Shown: positions 10,551 through 20,498 of the stretch, one piece after another
Position numbering within the stretch: the first letter of the stretch is position 1
Layout of the letters: each line of letters starts with the position of its first letter
Assembly: GCA_037044905.1 (NCBI GenBank)
Contig: JBAOKB010000012.1
Location: 1 to 64,000 of the forward strand
Source: Hortaea werneckii
Lineage: Eukaryota; Ascomycota; Dothideomycetes; Mycosphaerellales; Teratosphaeriaceae
Direction: 5' to 3'
Length of the DNA: 64,000 nucleotides
Translations under genes and position numbers: made by a program
The notes under the pieces: model-generated
What the model was told of the DNA's origin: nothing
Databases searched by the model: none
The model's input: only the letters and a program-made list of their open reading frames with translations

Positions 10551-11527
10551 ACTTTTGCCGTCTGGAGGTCCTCTCCGGGAGTCTCTAGGCTCTGTCGTGC
10601 CTTCCGCTCTTGTCTGCTCGGAAAGCAGTAGCCTGGATGGAAGATGTTGAGAACGACCGCTGCAATGCCAACGGCAACGCTGTCAAGTCCGATGAATAGA
10701 CCTTGATTGCGAAGAATTGGATTGTCAACCCAGCCTAGACATCTCAGTACGGCTCCAAAGTACAACTGCAAGATCTGTGACTTACCGCCTGCTAGCTCCG
10801 CCACTCGGTAGGTACATCTGATCAAGATGCCAAGGAACGCCACCCAAAGAGCCACGATGAACAGCTTAAACCGCAAAGACTGCCGTAGCTCCACCGTCGC
10901 CGGGTTCACCCCATCCCGATGTCGATACACCGCCACCCCATAATCCGCCGCCAACAACCCAAACACCACCAAAGTGAAAACCTGCGTCGCCAGCCCCGTA
11001 ATCATAATATTATCCCCGGCATTCAACAACCCATCCGTCTCCGCCGCCGCCGCGCACGCTCCCCCGACCGCTTGGAGCACAATACTAAACACATCGCACG
11101 AGATGAAGATATACGTGTACCAGCTCGGCCGCAACCGACTCCACCCGCTCCCGAACGTGAGACAGATATGCTTCAGCGTGTAGTAAATCCCCGCCGCATA
11201 GAACGCCGGCGCGAACGTGAGCAGCACGACCGACATCTTGAACCCGACGTCGGAGAAGGGATCGTCCCAGAGTAGCATCTTGGCCGTGTAGCCTAGTACT
11301 TCGGACAGGGAGCCTAGCACCATCGCCCCCGTGAAGAACCATGTTCGAGTTTGCACGCCCTGGTAGGTGTATGTTATCCCGGAGAGGGAGAAGATGGCGA
11401 GGAAGGTGAGGGTTGCGGCGAGGTTGGGCCGGTAGCCGTAGACGGATTCGGAGACGGGACAGGTTGTTTGGGTACAGCCTTGGTTCTGGTCGGCGCGGAT
11501 TAGGAGGTGGGGGGTTAGGGCTTCCAT
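10547..11527 (-). CDS. RTA1-like seven-transmembrane protein
   Basis: Predicted 309-residue membrane protein, exons 11527-10786 and 10734-10547. The 51-nt intron 10735-10785 (GTAAGT...TACTGAG...CTAG) is a multiple of three without a stop, so it could be mistaken for coding. Removing it restores the RTA1-family order RxAELAGG-W...N...LD. About seven hydrophobic helices follow an extracellular N-terminus with two Cys. Family members (RTA1, RSB1, PUG1 of yeast) are stress-inducible lipid or porphyrin transport-related plasma-membrane proteins; the substrate here is unknown. The start is the first ATG (MEALTPH); the longer open frame upstream begins at TTG. The 3' end is tandemly duplicated just downstream. 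Confidence 0.85.
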   Translation of the reverse strand: MEALTPHLLIRADQNQGCTQTTCPVSESVYGYRPNLAATLTFLAIFSLSGITYTYQGVQTRTWFFTGAMVLGSLSEVLGYTAKMLLWDDPFSDVGFKMSVVLLTFAPAFYAAGIYYTLKHICLTFGSGWSRLRPSWYTYIFISCDVFSIVLQAVGGACAAAAETDGLLNAGDNIMITGLATQVFTLVVFGLLAADYGVAVYRHRDGVNPATVELRQSLRFKLFIVALWVAFLGILIRCTYRVAELAGGKSQILQLYFGAVLRCLGWVDNPILRNQGLFIGLDSVAVGIAAVVLNIFHPGYCFPSRQERKARQSLETPGEDLQTAKV

Positions 11528-12651
11528 TTGGTCTTGATGGAGTGTCGTCAACTGGTTTGCGGTGGATATTTTGATGTTGGTGTTCTAGTATACTGCTGAC
11601 TGGGGAGGGGTTGTGACCGGTGAAGAATGCTGTTAAAGTACAATGGATATTTTTCTATGTTTTCCCCCTTCTTTTGCTTTCCGGGTGTTTTTCTACAAGC
11701 TGATGAGCAGGAAGTAAGACTGAATGTGTTGTTGCAATTGAAATTGGTAAGACTGTGAAGAGAAGAACCAAAAAGATATACCTCACCGTCGTTGCTCCTT
11801 TTATAGTCTTCTTTTTTTACAGGAGTCATGATGCAAGACTCAGCCTCAGTGCTGTGCTCGCATGCTCGATCATGAGAGGTAGCGAACGCGAGGAATGGAG
11901 GTAGACCACATATAGATACGTAGGCAGCAGCATGGGTTTCAAGGCTCGCAGTGTTTGCTGTAGATGTTCATACTGTAGCACATAGTCGTGCAGGAGTTCG
12001 CGCTCCCTGCCAGAAGAGGCTAGCTTTATCGCATTAGCGTCTTCCTGCGCTACATCCTTCCTTCGCGAAAAGAGGCTGTGTCATTGGATTCCAGTGTATG
12101 TTGCGTATGAATACTACGTGGAATATCTACGTATGTACGCATGTCTGTATTCTCTTGTCTCGATGTCTGTCCACGGACCATCATGGTGATCGCATGGCTC
12201 AACGTCCTCGCTTCCCGACGGCGCTAAATCGTCTTGTCACCGTCCACTCCACAACGTGAACCCTCGAAGGCTGGGCAGCTCCATCAATGACCTCCGACGA
12301 CCCCCACAGCCTGAGGGGTAGCTCACTCACTTTACCCGCCGCGCCTGTGGCTGCACCCAATGACTCCAGTCTCCCCCAAAATCTCCGGTAGCATTCACCC
12401 GAGCTGTGCCTTCCCATGTCGTAATGGCGGCTGATGTTTCGGCTTTTGATTTCCTTTGGTGTTCTGGCAAATAATGGTGGCGGTCCGATCGGGACTGCTG
12501 GAGTAGACTATAAGCACAGAACGGCCCTGATAGTTGCAAGAGTCACCTTCTCACATTCCATCTGGAAACACTTCCTTGCTCAATTCATCCTAACTTTATT
12601 CAGGGTCCTGCGACGGGGAAAGACAATCTGAACTGGCATCACTCGACGACC
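11528..12651. promoter_or_regulatory. 1.1 kb upstream region of divergent RTA1 and dehydrogenase genes
   Basis: Contains the promoters of the minus-strand RTA1 gene and the plus-strand dehydrogenase. No convincing coding region; the 11548-11829 minus reading is a low-complexity K/S/T frame directly upstream of RTA1 and is more likely its 5' UTR. Confidence 0.45.
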
Positions 12652-13932
12652 ATGTCTAAACCGACTGTAGGTTTCGCCGGCCTTGGAGCCATGGGCGGCG
12701 GCATGGCGAAGAACCTCGTCAAGAATGGTTTCTCCGTCAAGGGTTTCGATGTCTTCCAGCCGCTCGTCGACAGTTTTGTGGAAGCTGGTGGCAAAGCCGC
12801 CAAATCTCCAAAGGAAGCCGCCACCGATGTAGATTTCTTTGTATCTATGGTTGCCAACGCCGCTCAGAACTCCTCCCTGCTGTTCGACGGCGAGGACTCC
12901 GTGGTAAAAGGACTCGGAAAGGGCAAGACGTTCATCCTGTGCTCCACTACGCCACCTGCGTTCCTGCACGAGCTGAGAAAGAGACTGGATTCCGAGTTCA
13001 GCCGCCCAGATGTCAAGCTCTTAGATTGTCCCGTCTCAGGAGGTACTCTGCGAGCAGGAGACGGTTCGCTTTCCATCTTCTCTTCCGGACCAGACGACCA
13101 TCTTGACGAAGCCAAGGCTGTTCTAGAATGCATGTCCGGCAACCTTTACCGCATGGGAGGCATTTCCAACGGCACCAAAACGAAGACTATTCACCAGCTC
13201 CTGGCCGGCACCAACATCATCACCGCTTCTGAAGCAATGGGTCTCGCTGCAACTGTTGGACTCAACACTCAGGCCGTAATGGAACACGTCCAGCAGTCAG
13301 ATGGTGACAGCTTCATGTTCTCCAACCGCACCCCGCACATGCTCAAGAACGACTGGACTGCTCTGTCTGCGCTTGGAATTATCCTGAAGGACACCACTAT
13401 CGTCACTGACACTGCTCGCGCGGAATCCATTCCCTGTCCTCTCTCTAACACGGCGCATTACACCTATCTCCAAGGCGTGCAGGCAGGTCTGCTGAAAGAC
13501 GACGACGCCAAGCTCGTCCAGCTCTATCTACCCTCATCCCAAGGCGACCTCGTCCACAAGATGACCACTGCCGACGCCAAGATGAACTCAAACCACCAAA
13601 TCAGCAAGGACACCGTCAACGACCTCCTCTGCGGTATCCACCTCGCCGCCTCCGTCGAGGGCATGTACTTCTGCCACAAGCTCGGCGGCATCGAAAGCAA
13701 GCTCATGTACGAGATCATCGTCAAGGCCGCCGGCTGGAATCGCATGTTCGAAAAGTATATCGCCAAGATGCTCGAGAAGGAGTCCTGGACCCTGGCGGAT
13801 TGCCCGGGTGCTGACGAGGTGGGTAAGAGGCTTGGTGAGGCTGTTAAGAAGTGCGAGGCTATTGGCTTCCCTTGCCCTATGGCGGCAGCGGCTTTGCAGC
13901 AGTTTCACTTTGCTGGGCTCGCACGGAAGTAA
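12652..13932 (+). CDS. beta-hydroxyacid dehydrogenase (threonate/3-hydroxyisobutyrate type) with duplicated C-terminal domain
   Basis: Single-exon 426-residue cytosolic-looking NAD(P)-dependent oxidoreductase. The N-terminus (residues 5-17) holds the dinucleotide motif GFAGLGAMGGGMA. DCPVSGGTLRAGDGSLSIF (about 125-143) is the substrate-side signature, and the catalytic Lys region is NGTKTKTIHQLLAG (about 172-185). A first all-helical domain covers about 180-285. A second, related copy (about 315-424) repeats its pattern, for example VNDLLCGIHLAASVEGM against IHQLLAGTNIITASEAM. Ordinary family members have one such domain and about 300 residues. The family oxidises 3-hydroxyisobutyrate, threonate and similar acids; the precise substrate cannot be read here. 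Start chosen at the ATG preceding the Rossmann fold, with ACGACC before it. Confidence 0.87.
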   Translation: MSKPTVGFAGLGAMGGGMAKNLVKNGFSVKGFDVFQPLVDSFVEAGGKAAKSPKEAATDVDFFVSMVANAAQNSSLLFDGEDSVVKGLGKGKTFILCSTTPPAFLHELRKRLDSEFSRPDVKLLDCPVSGGTLRAGDGSLSIFSSGPDDHLDEAKAVLECMSGNLYRMGGISNGTKTKTIHQLLAGTNIITASEAMGLAATVGLNTQAVMEHVQQSDGDSFMFSNRTPHMLKNDWTALSALGIILKDTTIVTDTARAESIPCPLSNTAHYTYLQGVQAGLLKDDDAKLVQLYLPSSQGDLVHKMTTADAKMNSNHQISKDTVNDLLCGIHLAASVEGMYFCHKLGGIESKLMYEIIVKAAGWNRMFEKYIAKMLEKESWTLADCPGADEVGKRLGEAVKKCEAIGFPCPMAAAALQQFHFAGLARK

Positions 13933-14627
13933 AGGTAGGGGTTGATGATAGAATCCTCCTATATTACCTTTCAGATAGCATTATTTTGACGACGGGTCTT
14001 TCAGAAATCACTAGCTTTTGAGTATCTTTCACGCTTTACGTCTTTTAGATTCCTTTCTGCCCTCTCACCAACAACTTTCGAAGCATTCCTGCCTGTATCC
14101 TCAGGAGCTAATGGACAAGGGTGCACTTTCAACCCCCCAGACAAAGAGCTGGTGAGCTGATGATGTAGACAATCATGCATGTGGCACGGGCTCTCAATGG
14201 CAGTAGCAGAGTCGACAATACAGCCAGCAACAGAAAGGACCAGAGGCTCATGATAAGGCGCTATCACATGAATGCTGAAGACACATAGCGGATGTGTGGC
14301 TGCTGGCTTCATATGGCTTCCCTCACACCATAAGCTTTGAAAGGCTTCAACTTCACTTGACAGTCTCTCACGCAAGGAAAATATTGACATAAGCTTGAAG
14401 TTTTGACATATGTTGAAAGGTATAATATCAGGGCTTTACTAGCTTCACTAATTCAAAACCAGCGTGGTTCAGAAAGAGGTGCTCATACATCTTCAAAGCT
14501 GCATGTGACTGTTGGCAACAATAGCAACACCATATATAAGAGCTTGGTCGTTCACCTTTGCTTCGGCTCAACATCTTCATCAACACACTCGATCCCTCTT
14601 CCACCCACGAAGTATCCAACAACCTCC
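13933..14627. other. intergenic, no gene seen
   Basis: About 700 bp between the dehydrogenase stop and the first ATG of the next plus-strand gene. The in-frame extension of that gene back to 14403 begins at a TTG codon and lacks an ATG, so it is treated as 5' UTR. A TATATAAG element at 14531-14540 lies about 90 bp before the chosen start and could serve as a TATA box. Confidence 0.4.
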
Positions 14628-17348
14628 ATGCCTCCACTCAACCAGAAGGCTTCACACGGCGGAGTCTCCAACAACATGGCTTTCCAAACGAGACCTTACA
14701 CGCATCCCAACCACCGGGATCATCAACAACCACACCCTCAGAACCCAATGCAGCCCTGGAGCAGCCACACCAACGGTCTCAATCCCCGTACCCCCGGCTT
14801 CGTCCCCACGGGAATGGAAATCCAACACTTTCAACCCACCACCTCCTCCTACCCCAACAACAACTCCTACCAGATCACCAACCCCAGCAACAACATCAAC
14901 ACCAACAACAACTCCTACCCCCTAACTCCCATCCCAGACCCAGCCACTTTCGCCGATTTCCAGAATTACGTCTACCGCCAGCACATCCACCACCTGACCG
15001 GGATTTCCCAGCTCCAAACCGCTTCCCGCGAGACTGAGGAGGCGGTTGCGGAGACGAGGGCGGTGGTGCGCAAGGATCTCGGGATCCTTTATCGGTTGCT
15101 GCAGCAGCAGGAGAGGAGGATTGAGGAGCTTTCTTTTAGCTCCAGGGGTACTGCTGGGGGTGAGGGTGAGGTTAGGGTTGAACAGCGGTCTTTGCAGGCG
15201 GTTGTGGAACAGTCGGCTCATCGTGGTGCTTCTGGGGAGCCTGGGATTTGGGATCTGGAGGTTGTTGAGCCGGGTGTTATGCTTGAGCGGTTTCATCCGG
15301 AGATTGTGACCGAGTTGTATGAAGAGCAGGCTGCGAAGATGGGGGAGGTGGTGCAGAGGTTGAGGGGTTTTGCGGCTCAGGCGAGAAAAGAGGTGGATGG
15401 AGGTGAGTTGGAGGGTGAGGTTGGTGGGGTGACCAATGGGGATCGTTCATCGTTGGTTGTGGATGGGATTGGGAATGCTTCAAGGGACTTTGCGAGTGGC
15501 AACACGGGGGAGATTGTCGATTCATCTGGGGGACAGACTAAGTTGGTGGCGGATTGCAAGGAGGTCAAGTCTGCCGTTCGAGACGGAGGACGAGACACTC
15601 CAAAGTCGTCCGCTCAGGTCGAAGAGACTGCGCGAGCCGCAACCCCTGTCTCGCAGAACAACACGACCATCCAACCGTCGACCACCACATCTTGGATCCC
15701 CTGTGCCCTCCGCGACCTCCAGCCAACCAAGCCAACCCTTCTCTCCGACCCCATCCAGACGTTCACCTGGGAATTCCTCTTCAACACCCTCTCCGGCGTC
15801 CAATGGTCCCCAGGCTTCTACTTCAACCCAAACCCCTCCCCATCCAACCTCCCCCCAACAAAATCCTACTGGCTCCTCGACACCCCCTATGAACCCTTCC
15901 TCCCTTCCCAACCCGGCCAGCCCGGAGCCAAAATCACCGCTTTCTTCAACGACACCGTCCCCACCTCCGAAGAAGAAGCCGGACACTCAGCCGCTCCGAC
16001 GGAGGAAGATTACCTCAACACCCCCATCTTCATCTCCCCGGACCCGCTGGATGTCCCGACGGACGAGCGTCGGTATACGTATTTTGGTCGCTACAGCCAG
16101 AAACGCTTTAGTGATCGCATCGGGTATGATACTCTACGGGACCACATCCCAAAAGGGGTATTGGAGTTCTGGGCCGAGTCCCTCGCGAGTCCGGAGAGGC
16201 CCGAGTGGATTACGAGACAGTTGATGCGGGGTTTCTGGCCGAGACCGGTTTATGAGGGGCCGGTGTTTGCTGAGGATGCGGGGGAGACGGGGTCTGTGGG
16301 GTCTGGGAGTGAGGAGGTGGAGGATGAGAGGGTTCTGTGTGCTTTGAGGGAGTATGCGAGGGAGTTGGGGGAGTGGGAGAGGGAGGCTAGGAAGAGGGTT
16401 GGGTTGCTTAAGTCGGAGGATCTGTTGGAGAGTTTTGAGATGTCGGATGCGGCTGCTCAGCCGGGGTTGAGGTTGTGGTGGGAGTACTTTGAGTTTGTCG
16501 AGTTTGATCGGGGGTTTTATGATGGGTTGGTTGATGCGCAGGAGAAGAGGGAAGAGGAGAAGAGAGTGGCGGCAGTCAAAGCGAAGAAGAAGGAAGCTGC
16601 TGCGAGGAAGGGTAAGGAGGAAACGATCCATCCCATGCCTGCGTATGTCAAGGAGGATGCTCGGATGGAGAAAGAAGGGGGCACTGCTCATGCCCTCGCC
16701 ACCAATCCGTTCTCTGCCCAAAACGGTGGTTACGATGGTGACCAGACCCCAAACCCTCTGACGAAGAAATATCACCATCCCTACTTCCCGGACACCAACG
16801 AGCAGCCCTCTTCTCCTCCGACCTCCATCTCGAAAGCTGGAGCAAAGTGTACCTCCCCCTCGAAGCCCACAACAACCGAACCAAAGTCCCCTCTTCCTTC
16901 GAATGACTGGTCCAACGTCCCGCAGCTCAATCAAGCCCCTGAATCGACCTGGACCACCAATCCCCCTAACCTCGACACGGCCTGGAATACCCCGAAGGAA
17001 ACATCTCCCCCAACCAAATCCACAGAGATGAAAAAGCAATCCCATCCCCAGCCGAAAACGAACCCGAATGGTCCCTCCCCATCGCAGCAACACGGCACGA
17101 AAAACCCAACCAGGGATGGCCCTACACAATCCTCCCTCCCTCCCACCACCAGCACCACCACCGCCGCCGCCGCCGCCATTGCTGGAAAAGTCTCCCAACC
17201 GACTTCGCCTCCCTCCCAAGATAGGAACGCGAAGGCTTTAGAGGATGCGAGGCGGTTCCAGCAGAATGCTACCAAGGCGAGGGAGAGACGTGGAGGTGCA
17301 GGTGCAGGTGGGAGGGGGGCGCCGCCGCATTTAAGGCGGAGAGCGTGA
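14628..17348 (+). CDS. large low-complexity protein with a conserved PFLP...FWA core
   Basis: Single-exon protein of 906 residues starting at MPPLNQKA; no ATG lies in frame upstream. N-terminal 140 residues are rich in Asn, Gln, Pro and Thr, encoded by AAC and CCC runs. A short Glu/Arg-rich helix, possibly coiled coil, lies about 165-205. A structured core around 420-600 has PFLPSQPGQPGAKITAFF, YTYFGRYSQKRFSDRIGYD and PKGVLEFWAESL, resembling a fungal domain of unknown function (possibly DUF6697; not verified). A Lys/Glu-rich helix (about 680-725) and a disordered Pro/Ser/Thr tail end with an Arg/Gly-rich stretch. The Arg/Gly tail hints at nucleic-acid contact, but no function is assigned. 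Confidence 0.75.
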   Translation: MPPLNQKASHGGVSNNMAFQTRPYTHPNHRDHQQPHPQNPMQPWSSHTNGLNPRTPGFVPTGMEIQHFQPTTSSYPNNNSYQITNPSNNINTNNNSYPLTPIPDPATFADFQNYVYRQHIHHLTGISQLQTASRETEEAVAETRAVVRKDLGILYRLLQQQERRIEELSFSSRGTAGGEGEVRVEQRSLQAVVEQSAHRGASGEPGIWDLEVVEPGVMLERFHPEIVTELYEEQAAKMGEVVQRLRGFAAQARKEVDGGELEGEVGGVTNGDRSSLVVDGIGNASRDFASGNTGEIVDSSGGQTKLVADCKEVKSAVRDGGRDTPKSSAQVEETARAATPVSQNNTTIQPSTTTSWIPCALRDLQPTKPTLLSDPIQTFTWEFLFNTLSGVQWSPGFYFNPNPSPSNLPPTKSYWLLDTPYEPFLPSQPGQPGAKITAFFNDTVPTSEEEAGHSAAPTEEDYLNTPIFISPDPLDVPTDERRYTYFGRYSQKRFSDRIGYDTLRDHIPKGVLEFWAESLASPERPEWITRQLMRGFWPRPVYEGPVFAEDAGETGSVGSGSEEVEDERVLCALREYARELGEWEREARKRVGLLKSEDLLESFEMSDAAAQPGLRLWWEYFEFVEFDRGFYDGLVDAQEKREEEKRVAAVKAKKKEAAARKGKEETIHPMPAYVKEDARMEKEGGTAHALATNPFSAQNGGYDGDQTPNPLTKKYHHPYFPDTNEQPSSPPTSISKAGAKCTSPSKPTTTEPKSPLPSNDWSNVPQLNQAPESTWTTNPPNLDTAWNTPKETSPPTKSTEMKKQSHPQPKTNPNGPSPSQQHGTKNPTRDGPTQSSLPPTTSTTTAAAAAIAGKVSQPTSPPSQDRNAKALEDARRFQQNATKARERRGGAGAGGRGAPPHLRRRA

Positions 17349-18401
17349 GCGTGAGTGCGTCAGGAAGGGGGACGGGTGGAAGGGGTGATGGGAGGGTGGG
17401 TGGTCAGGCCGGAAGGCTCGCCGTTTGCTTGCCTTCCTTCGTCCTTATCTTTCCCCCTTTTCTGCTTCTCCTCCTCCTTCCTTTCTCTTCGTCCTTTTCC
17501 TTTCTTGTCCTTGTTCTCGGCCCCCTTTGGAGGCAGTAGCAGGATGCGGATTTCCGAACGATTGCGGTGGGAGGGTAACTCTGCCGCGGCCTGATGAAGC
17601 TGAATCAGAAAAGGGAGACCAGATCTCTGCGTGAGTATTCTTGAACCTTTATGTCTTTTATGTCTTCAGGACGGCAAAATTGATAAGGAGGGCAAGACTT
17701 AGCCGATTTCTCAGCCGAAAAAAAAAAAGGAAAAAAAGTTAGCGGGTTGGAAATATCCCAAGTATGGGTACCGAATGAAGTATAGGAAGGACGGAAATGG
17801 TCAAGAAGGGGACAAAAGCCAAAAAGCAAAGCGGAAAAAAGGGGGAGAGCGAGAAAGTGCGGGGGGTTAATGAAGGTGGGAAGAGGGAAAAGAAAATCAG
17901 TATCTAGCTGGGTAGGGGATGTTAAAACTGGACCAGAAACAGGAAATTTAATCTTCCGAATATTCACATTATGCATGAAAACCAGGTACCTTCAAACCCT
18001 TCGGCAAATAATCATTTCTTCCCCCCCGCCAGCTTCTTCTTCCTTTTTCACCTTCCCCTTCTCGATTTCCTTGGTCCGATATTGTTGCTCCAAACCATCG
18101 TCGACGGTGATTGGGCAAGACAAGAAAGTTCATTGCCCAGCCTCTTGAGAATATTGTCTTCGTCGACATCCCTTCCCCCCTCCCCTTCATTCTCCAACTA
18201 ATCCAAACTCGATCCTTAGACGATTCCTTTTCCTCCCTCCCAACGAAGCAGAAAACTCCTTCCATGTACATGACCTAATAGAAACGCCGACCTGAGTTCT
18301 GCAAAAAGAAAAGAGAAAGAGGATTCCCCTCCGGAAAACTTCCCAACATGAAAAAAAGAGTTGTACATGCCCCATCCAACCCCCCAAGAATCCTTTTCTC
18401 T
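17349..18401. other. convergent intergenic region
   Basis: Lies between the 3' ends of the large plus-strand gene and the minus-strand ROT1 gene. It holds A- and G-rich runs (about 17720-17880), presumably 3' UTR sequence, and no supported gene. Confidence 0.5.
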
Positions 18402-19594
18402 CTACCTCAACTGGATACCCCCCGGCATCCCCATCCGCCTGGGCCCCAAATACAGCAATCCACCCACGCCCGTCATCGCGAGGCCGATCCACCACAACCG
18501 ATCCGCATTAATATGGTGCACCACATGCACTGTGCCGTCCTTCCCACCCAGGGTCCCCAGCTTAAGGGACGGGTTCTGGAAGGGATTCTCCTCTAGACCC
18601 CGCTCGCTGCGCTTTCTCAGCTTGTTGTCGTTGCTGCTGGAGCCCGTGGCGGAGGCGGTCGCTGAGGTTGGGTTGAGGGTCGAGGTCGGCAGCATTTGCG
18701 GCGGTTGATACCGCAGGTACATGGGTTGCATGGGGCTGCCGTCGAATTGGTAGAGGTCGAGGCGCAGCACGTTGTGATAGGGGTCGATGTAGACGGAGTA
18801 TCTCTGTAGAAAGAAAGGAGATGTTAGCTGGAGATACTCTCAACACCTGGGACGCTGTCCTTTGTTCTTCCTCTTCGCCCTTTTAGACCATGTGGCTTCT
18901 TCTTTTGTGCCTTGTTCGCCAACCTTTGCACACAGCCAAGACCCCCAAACCCGCCTTTTCCTCCTTCTCCTCAATCCCAAAAAAACAGAACACGATCACT
19001 CACCTCAAAAGTCTCCGACCGGTTATACCGGGTGTAAACCCCGTCGTCATAGTCACACGGACTACTCATCAACTGCCGACCATCGACCGCAATGGGCGTC
19101 AACTGCAGACCCCCCGTCGTGTTCATCACCCAGTTCCCATGCTGCCACTGCATGATGGCGCTCGGGCACTTGGGGTCCCGCGGGTTCGGGATCGCGCGGT
19201 AGTACGCTTCCTCGTACCAGCCGTCGGCGGTGAAGGAGTACGAGATGCCCGTGCGGGAGGGCTCGATGAGCTCTTCGTTGATCGGGTCGTAGAAGTCCGG
19301 GCCCGTGGTGGTTTTGTTGGATTTCGTGGACCAGGTCCCGACGATGTCGCTGGGCCAGGTGCCGCCTGAGCTGGCGGTGGCGGCGCCTGTGGCTGCGCCG
19401 GCTACTGCTGCTGAGGCCGTCGTGGCTGCACCGGCCACGGCGGCGGCGCTGGTGGATGTGGCTGCTACGCCCGCTGCGGCGGGATCGGCGGCTCCTGCGG
19501 CTCCGGCTGCGCCTGCTCCGCCTACACCTGCTGCTTGGGCATTGGCGAGCGAGAAGTAGGCGGAGGCGAAGGCCAGGGAGGAGTAGAGCAGCAT
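18402..19594 (-). CDS. ROT1: ROT1-type ER chaperone/cell-wall biogenesis protein
   Basis: Exons 19594-19004 and 18803-18402 with a 200-nt intron (GTGAGT...CTAAC...CTACAG) joined in phase 0 inside the diagnostic SETFE-RYSVYIDPYH stretch. It has a signal peptide (MLLYSSLAFASAYFSLANA), an Ala/Gly/Thr-rich linker (about residues 20-75), and then the ROT1 core: GTWSTKSNKTTTGPDFYDP, YSFTADGWYEEA, CPSAIMQWQHG and LYQFDGSPMQP. A single C-terminal transmembrane segment (WWIGLAMTGVGGLLYLG) anchors it in the ER membrane. Yeast Rot1 is an essential ER chaperone needed for beta-1,6-glucan and glycoprotein folding. The Ala-rich linker is longer than in yeast. The start is the ATG just before the signal peptide, not the earlier Pro/His-rich frame. 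Confidence 0.93.
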
Positions 19595-20498
19595 GGTGGG
19601 TGTCGGGGGGCGCACACGGAGGTGGCGGCGGTGGTGTGGGTGGTGGTGGTGGCAGTCACAGAACTGTGTGTTTAATGGTGGTGAGATGAGTGCGGAGTGT
19701 ATAGTATGTAGCAATGAGGGAGGAGTGGAGGGTGGACAGAGGGGAGCAGTGGAATTAATGAGATGAGATTGATGAGATGCGATGGCGCGCGTCGTCCCTG
19801 CCGAGACACTGAAGCGAACCCCGTTGGCCTGTGGTTGGCGGGTCTGGAGAAGCGGCCCATCCGGAAATAGCCTCCTTTTACAGTCAAACCTTTCTATAAG
19901 AATGTTGAAAATCAGCCGTCTATTATTGTAATAGAGGCATATTGCTACCTAGAAACGCCAAGAGAGGTAAGCACGGGCCGGATTTATAGACTCTTAGCCG
20001 GATTTAGGGATCCTTAGGGATATAGGAGGCCTTAGGCAGGTATTTTAGCCGTATCTACGGGCTTTAGGCCTTATATCCGACCTTTTATTACAATATCTTA
20101 GGAGGGTAACTCTAAAGACCTATTGTTATAGTATATAACGAGGATTAGCAATACTACTATGGGAATCGAAAAAATCTACGAAAAACTATTGTTACAGAGC
20201 GATATTACTACTCATGGTATTATTATAGCGAGTCTAGACTGTACTACTGTCCTCAGGCGGGAGTGCCCGAATTACATTGATTAAAGGTATTACGCCATCT
20301 CCAACGTTTCAACCAACGGTTGTTCTTCACACCTACGAGCGACTATCAACGACTGCCAACTACAGCAAACTTCCCGGAACTCATTAACTCGTACAGTGTG
20401 AGCGGACAGACTTCTCCACAACATCACGGTGGCGAATTACAAACCAAGAAAGGGAAAAACAATATTAAGACGAAAATGTCCTGAAGACTTCAACCTAA
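19595..20498. other. intergenic region with AT-rich relic
   Basis: Upstream of both ROT1 (minus) and the cyclo-ligase (plus). The first ~280 bp are G/T-rich promoter or UTR of ROT1. The middle (19885-20280) is the AT-rich relic listed separately, and the last 200 bp precede the cyclo-ligase start. No gene seen. Confidence 0.5.
19885..20285. repeat. AT-rich, TA-enriched relic of a transposable element (RIP-like)
   Basis: About 400 bp differ sharply from the GC-rich neighbours, with dense TAT/CTA/TTA words, repeated short pieces such as GCCGGATTTA (twice near 19977-20008), and a small palindrome CTATTA-TTG-TAATAG at 19920-19934. No open frame survives. This is typical of a short repeat fragment degraded by repeat-induced point mutation, but no element family can be named. 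Confidence 0.5.

Noticed and set aside
14403..14627. N-terminal extension of the large low-complexity protein
   Set aside because: It begins at TTG with no in-frame ATG before 14628, and the sequence looks like 5' UTR.
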